This document shows positions 52,666 to 61,447 of a stretch of DNA of 64,000 nt, piece after piece. The stretch is from Candidatus Eisenbacteria bacterium (GTDB lineage Bacteria; Eisenbacteria; RBG-16-71-46; CAIMUX01; JAHJDP01). The DNA is taken from assembly GCA_018831195.1 (NCBI GenBank), contig JAHJDP010000042.1, forward strand, positions 126,292 to 190,291, given 5' to 3'. Positions within the stretch are counted from its first letter, which is position 1; every line of letters starts with the position of its first letter. Below the pieces are notes generated by a model. That model was not told the origin of the DNA. It searched no databases and was given only the letters and a program-made list of their open reading frames with translations. The translations under genes and the position numbers were made by a program.

Positions 52666-53457
52666 TCAGGCCTGTAATTCGAAATTGAAAGTGGGATCCA
52701 TTTTGCGGATCTCGCTGACCACGCCGTCGAGTTTTTCCTTGATCCCGCCGTCTTTGGTCCGTTTCCATTCGAGATACAGATCCAATAACTCGTCTTGTTT
52801 GCTGCGGAGCTGCTCTTTGATTTGAGACTCGTTGACGGACCGTTCCAGATGATAAACCTCACCCTTGGAAAGCCGCTGCATCAGATCGAGGTATTCGCCT
52901 CGCATGTGCGTGAGTATCCGGGTGTACTTGTCAAATCCGATGGAGAGCTTTTCGAGAACTTCTGTAATGCCGGCGCCTGGGCTGTGAATCTGCTGGCTAA
53001 ATGTATAAGCAAAATGGTAGTAAGCTTTGCCGCGCCCTACATGGGCTGTTTCTACCGGTTTTTGGCCAGGCTCTTCCCAATCTTCCTCTTGTTTGTTATT
53101 GCCGTTTTGGTTTGCGCGGGGGTTGTCGAAAATTCCGAGGGAGATCAGAAGGAAATCGGCATTTGTTTTATATAGCGAGTATTTAAGCCGGGCATCCGTT
53201 GAGTGAGCGATCTTTTCGAAGACTTCGGTGTCGTAGGGTGATAGATATTTTGCGACGTGTTGTACATATTCCGGCGAAAAGAAGGCGTTCAGTAAATGCG
53301 CAATATAGACGTTTACATCCTCATCATAATAATCTTTATTCGAGACCAGACCTGTCTCCATGCGCGAATAGAGGAGACATTTCATGACGAAGTGATATGT
53401 CGGTTTCAATTCGCGCCGGGGCGAATCCAGATCCAAATACCGATCCGGTTTTGACAT
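52666..53457 (-). CDS. Protein of unknown function, helical and charged
   Basis: 263 residues from MSKPDRYLDLDSPRRELK, with GGAGG 6 nt upstream; the frame extends 22 codons further without a better site. No signal peptide or membrane segment. Sequence is rich in Tyr, Lys, Glu and Leu; an N-terminal helical domain (YHFVMKCLLYSRMETGLVSNKDYYDEDVNVYIAHLLNAFF), a polar low-complexity spacer near 130-150, and a coiled-coil-prone C-terminus. The clean ribosome-binding site and codon-like composition make it a real gene. I do not recognise the family. Confidence 0.7.
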   Translation of the reverse strand: MSKPDRYLDLDSPRRELKPTYHFVMKCLLYSRMETGLVSNKDYYDEDVNVYIAHLLNAFFSPEYVQHVAKYLSPYDTEVFEKIAHSTDARLKYSLYKTNADFLLISLGIFDNPRANQNGNNKQEEDWEEPGQKPVETAHVGRGKAYYHFAYTFSQQIHSPGAGITEVLEKLSIGFDKYTRILTHMRGEYLDLMQRLSKGEVYHLERSVNESQIKEQLRSKQDELLDLYLEWKRTKDGGIKEKLDGVVSEIRKMDPTFNFELQA

Positions 53458-53894
53458 TGACCGCCTCCTAACACAGATGCCCACTGCGCCGGATGATGGG
53501 GGATTGACGCCCCTGGCTATCAACCCCTAACATTGAGTTCTCGGCTTCACTGGGGATCAATGCAACGGACGTGCCACGGTCTCCCTCAGTACGGTGCACC
53601 GCTTCAAGGATGATGATTTTCGGCCGGGGATTGACAAATGACCGGCCTGGTGATCTTTGGGGACTCCACCCCAATCCGGCGGATCTGTTTCTCCCAAAGG
53701 ACGTTATCGAGAGGGTGTCCCAGCCGCCGGCCGGGATATCTGGGGATGGAAGAATCTTCTCGGCGATATGATATTTTTCTACAGTCCCTGAAGACAGCCT
53801 CCGGCCATACGTTGGCCGGCGGTTACAGCATTGCATTACGCACTCGATGAACCCGTCCTGGGTGCATATCGCCCTGACGGGAGGAGGAGAAGCG
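53458..53894. other. Divergent intergenic region before the signalling operon
   Basis: 437 nt. A perfect TTGACA at 53631 lies between CCGG-rich inverted arms (GGCCGG...CCGGCC), but the -10 at the right distance (TCTTTG) is poor. Short frames here have no ribosome-binding site or family resemblance. The GGAGGAGGAGAAG ribosome-binding site of the next gene closes the region. Confidence 0.45.
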
Positions 53895-54923
53895 ATGGAA
53901 ACGTGGCGCCGGTCATCCCACGTTCCGCGACCCTCGCAATTCCGGCGCAGGGTCCATTTCAGTCACTTTCTGCCGGTGCTCTTTTTGGGATTGGCGCATT
54001 TGCTATTGGAGCAGACCGGGTGGGGGACCGGGTCCCTATCAGGCGGCCCGGGTAACCTAATTCTTAATGTGGGGCTTCTGGTGCTAGCCCTGGCGATGTC
54101 ATGGGGTTTTGCGCTCTCCCTTTATGGGTGGGTGACATCCGCCGTGGCCCGTCTGGAACAAATCGCCAGTTCCACTCCTGGACACCCCTCGCCCAGTGAC
54201 TGGAAACCGGTCGATTGGGAATTGGATAGAGTGGCTCACAGGGTGCTGTCCCTCATGACTCAAAACCGGCGTGGAATGGAGGCCTTGGAAGAAGTCGATG
54301 CCGTGCGGGATCAGGCAACGGAATTGTTGAAGGGATGGGGTGATCCGATTTTAGTGGGCGGCCCCGGGCCCAACGATTCTCCCGCAAGGTTTTGGCGGAA
54401 GGTTCGACACGTTTTGGTCGAGAATATGTCTGATGTCGCCCGGCGCTCAGAAGTCCTCGCTGAACGGGTGACACGATGCAAGATCCGCAGCGCCGAGCTG
54501 GCGCAGGGGTTGTCCGAATCGACCATCCAAACGGAATCCCTTTTTCTCGAGATGAGTCAGGCGGCGGTCCAACAGACACGGAACAGAAACGCGGGTGAAA
54601 ACTCCTCCCTCAAAGAGGCGTCGGAGGGACTAATCTCTTGGTCTAAGGAGGCCGCCGACGCTTTGGATCCGGCGGCTGTGGAACGGCTCACCGCCTGGAG
54701 GGAGTGGATCCTGCATTGCCTAAGAGAAAGCAGACATGCTGACGAACCCTACCCACACGGGGCTCAAGGACAGCTTGAAGCCGTCTCCCGCCGGCTGGAA
54801 AGCCTGGTCCGTCATTGCGAGAGCCTCGGTCAGGATGTGGAGACCTGCCATGTTTTGGCGCTTGAAATCCATGGCGCTCTGCCGCAGGTGCAGGTGCGGT
54901 CTGAGACTCAGGAGAAATCATGA
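53895..54923 (+). CDS. Membrane protein with HAMP-like linker and coiled coil (chemoreceptor-like)
   Basis: 342 residues from METWRRSSH, with GGAGGAGGAGAAG upstream. Two membrane helices (about 24-42 and 52-80) with a very short periplasmic loop, then a HAMP-like segment (VARLEQIASSTPG...DWELDRVAHRVLSLM) and long amphipathic helices (about 200-330). The layout resembles a methyl-accepting protein, but the conserved chemoreceptor hairpin tip is not visible. First gene of a four-gene operon; the stop overlaps the next ATG. Probable scaffold or sensor; function inferred from layout only. Confidence 0.7.
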   Translation: METWRRSSHVPRPSQFRRRVHFSHFLPVLFLGLAHLLLEQTGWGTGSLSGGPGNLILNVGLLVLALAMSWGFALSLYGWVTSAVARLEQIASSTPGHPSPSDWKPVDWELDRVAHRVLSLMTQNRRGMEALEEVDAVRDQATELLKGWGDPILVGGPGPNDSPARFWRKVRHVLVENMSDVARRSEVLAERVTRCKIRSAELAQGLSESTIQTESLFLEMSQAAVQQTRNRNAGENSSLKEASEGLISWSKEAADALDPAAVERLTAWREWILHCLRESRHADEPYPHGAQGQLEAVSRRLESLVRHCESLGQDVETCHVLALEIHGALPQVQVRSETQEKS

Positions 54924-56143
54924 GACAGAATGAGAATCCCACCCGGACGGGAGAGGTGTCATCCCCTCAAGAGCCCCTCGACGCCCTCCCGATTCTGAAG
55001 GAATTGGAGACGATGGCGGGATCCTTGGAGGCTTTGGCTCAGTCCGTTCGAAGGCTCCAGCATCTCGTTCCAGAAATTCTTCCCAAGATGCATCCCATCG
55101 AAGCCGATGAGAGCAGGGGTGACACTATAACGGAACCGCCCGCGGGCGAGCCGGAATCGAGTATTGAGACCCTGGTCGAGGAGCAATTCCTCGAGGTCTT
55201 CGGTGAGGAAGATCTGGACCGGGCCTTCGAGGCTTCCGCCATCAGCCGCAGCATCTTCGACGATGGTGGGCGAGCCACTCCCGCGGCAGTGGAGAATGGA
55301 ATAGGCCCCGAGGGGAAGCTTCACGCAGATGAATCGCTGTCTGAGAAAACAGCCGGGCTCTGGCTGCGTGTCCGACAGGGCCGGCGGATACTGGATATCC
55401 CCTGGCCATGGGTTCGGGATGTCTCCCCTCCGTCAGAGGGACGCTCGGGACGCCTGCATCTCGAGGATGAAACCGGCGAGGCCGAGATCAGTGTGGATGA
55501 ATTCCAGAAGGTCGTTACCGAGGGACCCGATGACTTTTCCACGGCCGGGGTCATCCGCCTGGCGCAGGTACAGGATCTTATTCCCCTTATCAGCGGGTCG
55601 CCCGCCGGCTCAACCGGTGCGGTTTCCGGAATCCCCGGCAGAATCCCTGCCAAGGCCCCTACCCCAATCCCTAATAAAGAAGTGGCGCCGGCTCGGCAAC
55701 CGGAGAGACCTACACCCCGCCGTGTGCAAATCGTTTCCCCATCCGGCCTCGTCCGCAGATTTCTCAGAACACATCTCGAGGCGATGGGAATGGAAGTGCA
55801 GGAAGAGGAAAGAGGGTATTCCCCGGAGAATGATGGGGTTCTGCTCGGCATCTTCTTGGATAGAGATCATGCCACAATGGAATCCCCGACGATGGACCGG
55901 ATTCCGGTCGTTTTCCTCTCTCAGCATGTGGACGCTTCAAGCCTGTTACCACAAACAAGGGTGCCGGTCCTGGCCAAGCCCTTCTCACGAGAGGATGTCG
56001 GCCGGGCCCTGGCGTGGATGCGGCGGCACTATCAAAACGCAAGGCCGGGCGGAGTAATTTCCCATGACGAAATTGACTCCGCATTCGACAACCAGGAGCC
56101 AAAGCCTGGAAACCGCCCGGCCTCAGAGGATCGTCCTTATTGA
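54920..56143 (+). CDS. CheW-like/pseudo-receiver protein with a FliM-like EID motif
   Basis: 407 residues. A helical N-terminus, an acidic linker, a possible half CheW-like barrel (GLWLRVRQGRRILDIPWPWVRDV, about residues 145-215), and a C-terminal receiver-like domain (about 265-375) beginning RRVQIVSPSGLVRRFL. It ends with the family lysine in VLAKPFSREDV, but has no acidic pair and Gly in the phospho-acceptor place (VLLGIF). Near the end, ISHDEIDSAF (380-389) resembles the CheY-binding peptide of FliM (LSQ-x-EIDALL). Likely a docking protein in a signalling assembly. CheW similarity is weak. Confidence 0.65.
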   Translation: MRQNENPTRTGEVSSPQEPLDALPILKELETMAGSLEALAQSVRRLQHLVPEILPKMHPIEADESRGDTITEPPAGEPESSIETLVEEQFLEVFGEEDLDRAFEASAISRSIFDDGGRATPAAVENGIGPEGKLHADESLSEKTAGLWLRVRQGRRILDIPWPWVRDVSPPSEGRSGRLHLEDETGEAEISVDEFQKVVTEGPDDFSTAGVIRLAQVQDLIPLISGSPAGSTGAVSGIPGRIPAKAPTPIPNKEVAPARQPERPTPRRVQIVSPSGLVRRFLRTHLEAMGMEVQEEERGYSPENDGVLLGIFLDRDHATMESPTMDRIPVVFLSQHVDASSLLPQTRVPVLAKPFSREDVGRALAWMRRHYQNARPGGVISHDEIDSAFDNQEPKPGNRPASEDRPY

Positions 56144-57668
56144 TGACGACAAACGGGTCGTCGATATCCTTCAGCAAACCCTTCAGGGGCGTGGTTTCGC
56201 CGTCCGCATCTTTCCGGACGGCCCATCCGCGTTAGAGTGGCTCCACACCTCGGATAATGATCTGCCGGATCTGATTGTTCTCTCCGTTCGATTAAGACAG
56301 CGATCCGGCCTCTTGGTTTGCCAGACCATCCGCGCCCATCCCAGAACATGGGATCTACCCATCATCCTCGTGTCGGAAAAGGGGGAGATGGACAATCGGG
56401 TTCAAGGCTTGCGGATGGGGGCGGACGATTACATTTCCAAACCGTTTTTCCCGCGTGAACTCATTTTGAGGATTCAAAAAATATTACAAAGGGTCTCGCG
56501 GCAGAAGGAACTGGAGATCCGGGTCCAGAAGCTCGAACAGGAACTCGCCGAAGCGCACACCAATGGATATGAGGCGCGAAAATCGGTGCAGCGCCTCCGC
56601 CGGCACATTGTCGATGAAATGGTCCACCTGGCGCACGCCTTTCATGCGGGGGGAATGGACGGATTGAATGAAGCGCTGAGCCAAATGATTTCACAAAGGT
56701 GGGGTGATGGTCCCTTTGTTTACTTGCAGAGAGCCTCGGATGGATTTTTCCGCCCGATTCTGAGCCGCGGCATCCCACCACGGAATCTCTTGGACTTAGT
56801 CATTCCTGCCTCTCTCTCCGGTCTTGAAGGGGATGGATTGTCGCAATCGGTGCTCTTGGACAATGTCTCGATCGGCTCCCCTCTGGCCGCGATCAAATAT
56901 CCATTCGCCGCTTCAGGTTTGAGAATCCTTGTGCCGGGGCATCTTTTTGGTGAGACCGTTGGCGTTCTTGCCATCGGGGAAACGGCGAACGGCCGACTGC
57001 CCAGCGGTGATGATTTAACACTGGCCCAGGGGGCGATTTTGATCTTTCACAGCCTCTGGCATCGGGGCCGTGTGGAAGGTCAGGAACTGCATCATTTTGG
57101 ATGGCGTGCGGCGCGCTGGGTGGAGGCGTTGGAAGAGGCCGATCCATCGACCCGGGGGCATTCGCGCGCTGTGTCACGCCTCTGCGCCCACCTGGCGGAG
57201 CGGTTGGGTCTGGAGGATCCGGAGATTGAACGGATACGGCTTGCCGGAGCGCTCCACCGGTTTGCCAAACCGCCGGATCCAACGGGGATTTATACAGAGA
57301 GTTGTCAGGGAATCGCGCCCCTCGATATGGAGGATGTTGAACCGACCGTCGGTTTCGGAAATATTGATGAGCCGCATGAGAACTCCCTGACATCGATCCT
57401 TCGACACCAATCCGAGGCCTGGAATGGCGGCGGAAGACCTCTTGGATTGGCCCGTGGATCGATTCCCTTGGGATCACGGATCCTCGCCGTGGCGGAAGCT
57501 TATATCTGGCGCTGCCGAGGTGAGTTTGACAGATCCGAAGCGGCCCTGGGAAGTCTCAGGGAGGAAGCGGGTGTATGGTTCGATCCAAAGATTGTTGAAC
57601 ACTTGGCCCAACTTGTTCACAAATCCGAGGATACTCCTGCAATGAGATTTTTAGAGATGGACGGATAG
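56064..57668 (+). CDS. Pseudo-receiver / GAF / degenerate HD-GYP protein
   Basis: 534 residues, overlapping the previous gene by 80 nt; the ATG has GGCGGAG 8 nt upstream. Receiver domain (22-140) keeps IDDD and SKPF (Lys126) but has Ser74 where the phospho-acceptor Asp belongs (LIVLSV). A coiled coil (~138-175) and a GAF-like domain (~180-330) follow. The C-terminal HD-GYP-like domain (~340-520) keeps DPSTRGHSRAVSRLCAHLAERLG but reads ALHRFAK for LLHDIGK and GGGRPLG for the GYP motif. It is probably not a c-di-GMP phosphodiesterase; a regulatory or binding role is inferred. Confidence 0.82.
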   Translation: MTKLTPHSTTRSQSLETARPQRIVLIDDDKRVVDILQQTLQGRGFAVRIFPDGPSALEWLHTSDNDLPDLIVLSVRLRQRSGLLVCQTIRAHPRTWDLPIILVSEKGEMDNRVQGLRMGADDYISKPFFPRELILRIQKILQRVSRQKELEIRVQKLEQELAEAHTNGYEARKSVQRLRRHIVDEMVHLAHAFHAGGMDGLNEALSQMISQRWGDGPFVYLQRASDGFFRPILSRGIPPRNLLDLVIPASLSGLEGDGLSQSVLLDNVSIGSPLAAIKYPFAASGLRILVPGHLFGETVGVLAIGETANGRLPSGDDLTLAQGAILIFHSLWHRGRVEGQELHHFGWRAARWVEALEEADPSTRGHSRAVSRLCAHLAERLGLEDPEIERIRLAGALHRFAKPPDPTGIYTESCQGIAPLDMEDVEPTVGFGNIDEPHENSLTSILRHQSEAWNGGGRPLGLARGSIPLGSRILAVAEAYIWRCRGEFDRSEAALGSLREEAGVWFDPKIVEHLAQLVHKSEDTPAMRFLEMDG

Positions 57669-57679
57669 GAGAGTTCCGC

Positions 57680-58537
57680 ATGAGTCGCACCGACAGGATT
57701 CTGAATTCCGTTTCCAAACTTCCCCCGGTCCCCTTTATCCTCACCAAACTTATGGATCTCATGAAGGACCCATTGATCGAGTCGTCCCGCTTGGTGAAGA
57801 TTATTGCAATGGATGACGGGATCACGGCGAATATTCTGAAGGTCAGCAATTCTCCGTTCTACGGCGGCCGGTCACCCATAAGCAATGTCAGTGATGCTGT
57901 GACCCGGTTGGGAAATGCCAATATTTTCCGGATCGCCTTGGCCGCATCATCCAGCAGATTTCTCGGCGGCCGGCAGGATGGGTACAATATGCGTCCCGGC
58001 TTTTTGTGGAAGCATGGTCTCGGCACAGGCCTCGCCGCGCAGATTCTGGCGCCGCGGATGGAGCTTCTGGATCCGGCGACGGCGTTTACATCCGGCTTGC
58101 TCCATGATATGGGCAAACTCGTTCTTTCCGAATTTATGACGGAAAATTACCGCGAAATCCGCAAGGCGGTTCTCGAAGAGGATGTCACCTTCAGCGAGGC
58201 CGAGCATTCCATCATCGGAATCGATCATGCCGAATTGGGCGGCCTTCTCGCGGAAAGATGGGATTTCCCGGAATCTTTGACGTCGGTGATCCGGTGGCAT
58301 CACCATCCGGAAGGAGCCGGAGAGCATGCGAAGATCGTCGCGGTCATCAGTCTATCCAGCGCCCTCTGTCATTACGCGGGCGGCCCGGTGGGAATGGAGG
58401 TCTTGGCGTCCCACATGGATCGTAAGATTTTGCGATCGCTTTCTTTTACAATGACGGATGTGGAGAAAAACCTCATTGCTCTTCAGGATCAATTGGAACA
58501 ATCCTCGGATCTGCTCGGCGTGTCGCTGATAGAGTAA
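57680..58537 (+). CDS. HDOD-domain signalling protein
   Basis: 285 residues covered by one HDOD domain: LPPVPFILTKLMDLMKDP, IIAMDDGITANILKVSNSPFYGG, ISNVSDAVTRLGNANIFRIALA, and TSGLLHDMGKLVL, with the His-Asp pair intact, unlike its neighbour's. HDOD proteins occur in chemotaxis-like and motility signalling, generally without known catalysis. GGAGAG precedes the ATG by 7 nt, 11 nt after the previous gene. The 3' end overlaps the convergent glycosyltransferase by 49 nt. Confidence 0.9.
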   Translation: MSRTDRILNSVSKLPPVPFILTKLMDLMKDPLIESSRLVKIIAMDDGITANILKVSNSPFYGGRSPISNVSDAVTRLGNANIFRIALAASSSRFLGGRQDGYNMRPGFLWKHGLGTGLAAQILAPRMELLDPATAFTSGLLHDMGKLVLSEFMTENYREIRKAVLEEDVTFSEAEHSIIGIDHAELGGLLAERWDFPESLTSVIRWHHHPEGAGEHAKIVAVISLSSALCHYAGGPVGMEVLASHMDRKILRSLSFTMTDVEKNLIALQDQLEQSSDLLGVSLIE

Positions 58538-60210
58538 AGCTTCCAAGCACCCTCCGACCCAATCTCTAGAGGAATTGAATGAAGGCGCGCCTTCCATTCA
58601 GCGGCGTTGTGGGCTTTAACAATCCATAATCCGGCGCCGGCTGAGATCAGTGAATCCAGATTCGCGGTTCGGGGCAGGACAAGGGATCGGTACAGATCGG
58701 CGTTCTGGTATGTTTCGGTTCGGTCGACACCCACCGTGATCAACGGAGAGTCGGTGTAAAAAGGGAGGCTCCCGGGGAAACAGCGATAGGCCGCGCATTT
58801 CGAACCGGGCCGGTCTTTTGTATAGGCCGCCGCGGTTTCACCGATTTTGCGGATGGCGCCGAAGCCGGCTGAGGCCGCTGGAAGCTGAAGGGCGAAGACG
58901 GTGGATGCGGCTGACCAGGCGGCCGCCGTGACCAGCAGCCATCGCAGCGTGGTTCGAAGCGGCGGCCGGATCAGCCAGAAGAGGATCAGACCTCCCATGA
59001 TCAGGAGACCGGCGCCGATCGAGGCCTGCCGGCGAACCGATTCCTCCAAATAAGACGACATCGACGGCGCTTTAAGAAAAATCATTCCGAAGCCGCCGGC
59101 AAGCGCCAGCAACAATCCCGTACCGAAAACAAGCCCTGAGATCTCCCGCCGGTTGTCCGGTCCGCTTCCACCGGGAATGAGAAACCCGGCCGCCTGGAGG
59201 CTCCAAATCGGGAAGAGGGGAAGAATATAGGCGGGGAGTTTTGATCCGGAGATAGAGAAGATCAAAAAGGCGGGAACCCAGGTGGAAAAACACCAGAGGG
59301 CCCAGTGCGATCCGGCGTCTCTTTTAAAAGCGCTGCGGATATCACCGGCGATCGCCGTCCCAAGCACAACAATCCACGGGAAAAAACCACCGGCAAGGAT
59401 ATTAATGTAATAGTAGAAAGGTCCTTCTCGGTGATGTGCGGTTGTAAAAAACCGGCGAAGGGTGTGGTTATGGACAAGATCCATGAGCAGACCGGGGTGC
59501 CGCCAGCAAACACTGAGATACCAGGGCAATCCGGTGCAGCAGAAGATGAGGATCCCTTCTTTCCAGCGGAAATCCCGGAGTCGTCCGCCGGCCTCCATGC
59601 GGGCGGCGGCCTTGAAGACCAGGGCCGGCAGGAGGATGAGCAACAGGGCCACCGGACCCTTTACAGCGAATCCGACGCCGAGGGAAAGCCAGAAGAGGCG
59701 GGGCCATTTCTTGAGTTCAACGTGAGATCCGGCGCCGCTGGCAAGGATCTCCCAAGCGGCCCATTGTCCCAAAATGACAGCGGCACAGAGTGGAAGATCA
59801 GTCGAGACGACCCGCGCCGAGGCCGAGTAGAACAGGGTCGTGCCGAGGATCAGAGCCGCCCAGAGTCCGCCCGTCGCGCCCCATAGCCGGCGTCCCCAAA
59901 AGTAGGTCAGACTGACACAGAGCAGCGCCAGAAGGAGGCTTGAGATTCTCGGAACCCAGGCCCTTTTCCCCAGAATCCGGAGGGCGGCCGCCGGCGGCCA
60001 ATAGGCCGGCGCCGGTTTGTCAAAATGTACAAGATAGTTCTGCTGAGGAGTCCACCAATCCCCGGTCGCGACCATCCCCCAGGCGATGTCGGCGTAGCGG
60101 GCCTCGGTCGGTTCCCACAGGCCGACCTTCCCCGTATTGACAGTCCAGAGGAAGGTTAGAATAAAGAGCAGGAACAAGAGGGCCAGGCGGGGGCGGGTGT
60201 CAGATCCCAT
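58489..60210 (-). CDS. ArnT/GT39-like membrane glycosyltransferase
   Basis: 573 residues with ~12 membrane segments, starting at MGSDTRPRL just inside the LAB-N gene; a longer frame exists. The first loop has GLWEPTEARYADIAWGMVATGDWWTPQ and LVHFDKPAPAYW, the acceptor/donor-site motif of ArnT and related enzymes. These transfer a sugar from undecaprenyl phosphate to lipid A or another periplasmic acceptor. With the GT2 and LAB-N genes directly upstream it forms a lipid-linked sugar pathway: synthesis, flipping or partnering, transfer. The sugar is unknown. Confidence 0.88.
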   Translation of the reverse strand: MGSDTRPRLALLFLLFILTFLWTVNTGKVGLWEPTEARYADIAWGMVATGDWWTPQQNYLVHFDKPAPAYWPPAAALRILGKRAWVPRISSLLLALLCVSLTYFWGRRLWGATGGLWAALILGTTLFYSASARVVSTDLPLCAAVILGQWAAWEILASGAGSHVELKKWPRLFWLSLGVGFAVKGPVALLLILLPALVFKAAARMEAGGRLRDFRWKEGILIFCCTGLPWYLSVCWRHPGLLMDLVHNHTLRRFFTTAHHREGPFYYYINILAGGFFPWIVVLGTAIAGDIRSAFKRDAGSHWALWCFSTWVPAFLIFSISGSKLPAYILPLFPIWSLQAAGFLIPGGSGPDNRREISGLVFGTGLLLALAGGFGMIFLKAPSMSSYLEESVRRQASIGAGLLIMGGLILFWLIRPPLRTTLRWLLVTAAAWSAASTVFALQLPAASAGFGAIRKIGETAAAYTKDRPGSKCAAYRCFPGSLPFYTDSPLITVGVDRTETYQNADLYRSLVLPRTANLDSLISAGAGLWIVKAHNAAEWKARLHSIPLEIGSEGAWKLYSISDTPSRSEDCSN

Positions 60211-60481
60211 GTAGATCTTCCCGGTTTTTTTTCGTGATGAGAATGAGGTTCCGAATATAGATGAAACTCCCAAAGGCCTGTCCAAGGATGAAGACCGGAT
60301 CGGTTCGGTGGATGGCATAGCAGAGGAGGATGAGGCTTCCCCCAAGACTCAAATACCAGAATCCCACCGGAATCACACTTTCCCCGCGCCGCTCGGAAGT
60401 AATCCACTGCAACAGAAAACGGCCGCTGAATAGGATCTGCCCGGCCAAACCGAGGACAATCCAGAAATCCCATTTCATCAT
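60200..60481 (-). CDS. LAB-N (lipid A biosynthesis N-terminal domain) membrane protein
   Basis: 93 residues, three membrane helices, matching the small LAB-N domain: LAGQILFSGRFLLQWITSERRGESVIPVGFWYLSLGGSLILL and FILGQAFGSFIYIRNLILI. Such proteins sit beside GT2 and ArnT-like genes and may move or present the lipid-linked sugar. Start ATG overlaps the GT2 stop (TGATGA context), and the 3' end overlaps the ArnT-like start by 11 nt. Confidence 0.88.
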   Translation of the reverse strand: MMKWDFWIVLGLAGQILFSGRFLLQWITSERRGESVIPVGFWYLSLGGSLILLCYAIHRTDPVFILGQAFGSFIYIRNLILITKKNREDLHGI

Positions 60482-61284
60482 GAGTGCCGATCCTCCTGCG
60501 CCCTTTGCGGGTCGCCCCATGAAGGTGTCATCTCCATGGCCGTATATTCATGGTGGCGCGATTTCATCCAGCGGACGCCAAAACAATCCCTCAGCCCCGC
60601 CCAAAGACGATTGCGGATCCCATACTTCGAGGCGCCCGCTCGCCGCGGCTGATGGCGGACGGGAACCTCCAGGATCCGGTGAGCTCCTTCCATCTTCATC
60701 AATGTTGGAATAAAGCGGTGCAATCCCCGCGAGAACCGGATCCTTCTCACGATATCGCCACGAAGGACTTTGAGGGAGCAACCGGTATCCGTGATCTCTT
60801 CCTGAGTGATGACATTGCGGGCGGCGTTGCCGATCCTCGATGAGAGCCGCCGGATCCAATTGTCATTCCGCCGCTCCCGAACGCCGCAGACAGCATCCGC
60901 CTGTTCCCGGCAGGCCAGCAGGGTGATGATGTCCAGCGGGTCGTTTTGAAGATCGCCGTCCATGGTGACAACCCACTCACCCCGTGAGGCTTGAAAGCCG
61001 GCCTCAAAGGCCGCCGATTGTCCGGTATGGGCCGACAGCTGCAAAACCCTGACATGGGGATCTGCGGCGGCGGTTTCCTGCAACCGCGACGCCGTGCCAT
61101 CGGTGCTGCCGTCATTCACAAAAATGATTTCGTATGACTCCTTGATCCCGGCCAAGGCCTTGCGCAGGGCTTCCCATTGGAGGTGTATATTATCCTCTTC
61201 ATTATATACCGGTATAACAATAGAGAGAGCCGGGTTGCCGGGAGGCCGTGATGTCTCAGATGTTCGGGCCGGTGCTGAGTTCAT
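60478..61284 (-). CDS. Family 2 glycosyltransferase (ArnC/DPM1-like)
   Basis: 268 residues. GT-A fold: LSIVIPVYNEEDNIHLQW, FVNDGSTDGT, TGQSAAFEAGFQASRGEWVVTMDGDLQNDP (the DxD equivalent), and DTGCSLKVLRGDIVRRIRFSRGLHRFIP. No C-terminal membrane helices, so it is of the soluble DPM1 type rather than full ArnC. It would load a sugar onto polyprenyl phosphate. First gene of the GT2/LAB-N/GT39 set; divergent from the SDR gene. Confidence 0.9.
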   Translation of the reverse strand: MNSAPARTSETSRPPGNPALSIVIPVYNEEDNIHLQWEALRKALAGIKESYEIIFVNDGSTDGTASRLQETAAADPHVRVLQLSAHTGQSAAFEAGFQASRGEWVVTMDGDLQNDPLDIITLLACREQADAVCGVRERRNDNWIRRLSSRIGNAARNVITQEEITDTGCSLKVLRGDIVRRIRFSRGLHRFIPTLMKMEGAHRILEVPVRHQPRRAGASKYGIRNRLWAGLRDCFGVRWMKSRHHEYTAMEMTPSWGDPQRAQEDRHS

Positions 61285-61447
61285 ATCAGCAGATCGCTTT
61301 CTGATATCAAACCTTTTCTTGGCTCTGTGTCCTGCTCAGGTTCCTCATCCTTTGAGAGCTTGTCAAGGAGGCGAGGCGGCGAAGCTGGACCGGAGAGTGA
61401 AAAGGATTCATGCTCGGAGGGAGGAAGTCAGGAGAAAGGTGGGGGAT

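Noticed and set aside
53631-53659. Perfect TTGACA as a sigma-70 promoter for the signalling operon
   Set aside because: The hexamer at the right distance (TCTTTG) is a poor -10; kept only as a note on the region.
53468-53836. 122-codon leftward frame in the divergent region
   Set aside because: No ribosome-binding site, composition unlike its neighbours, no recognisable fold.
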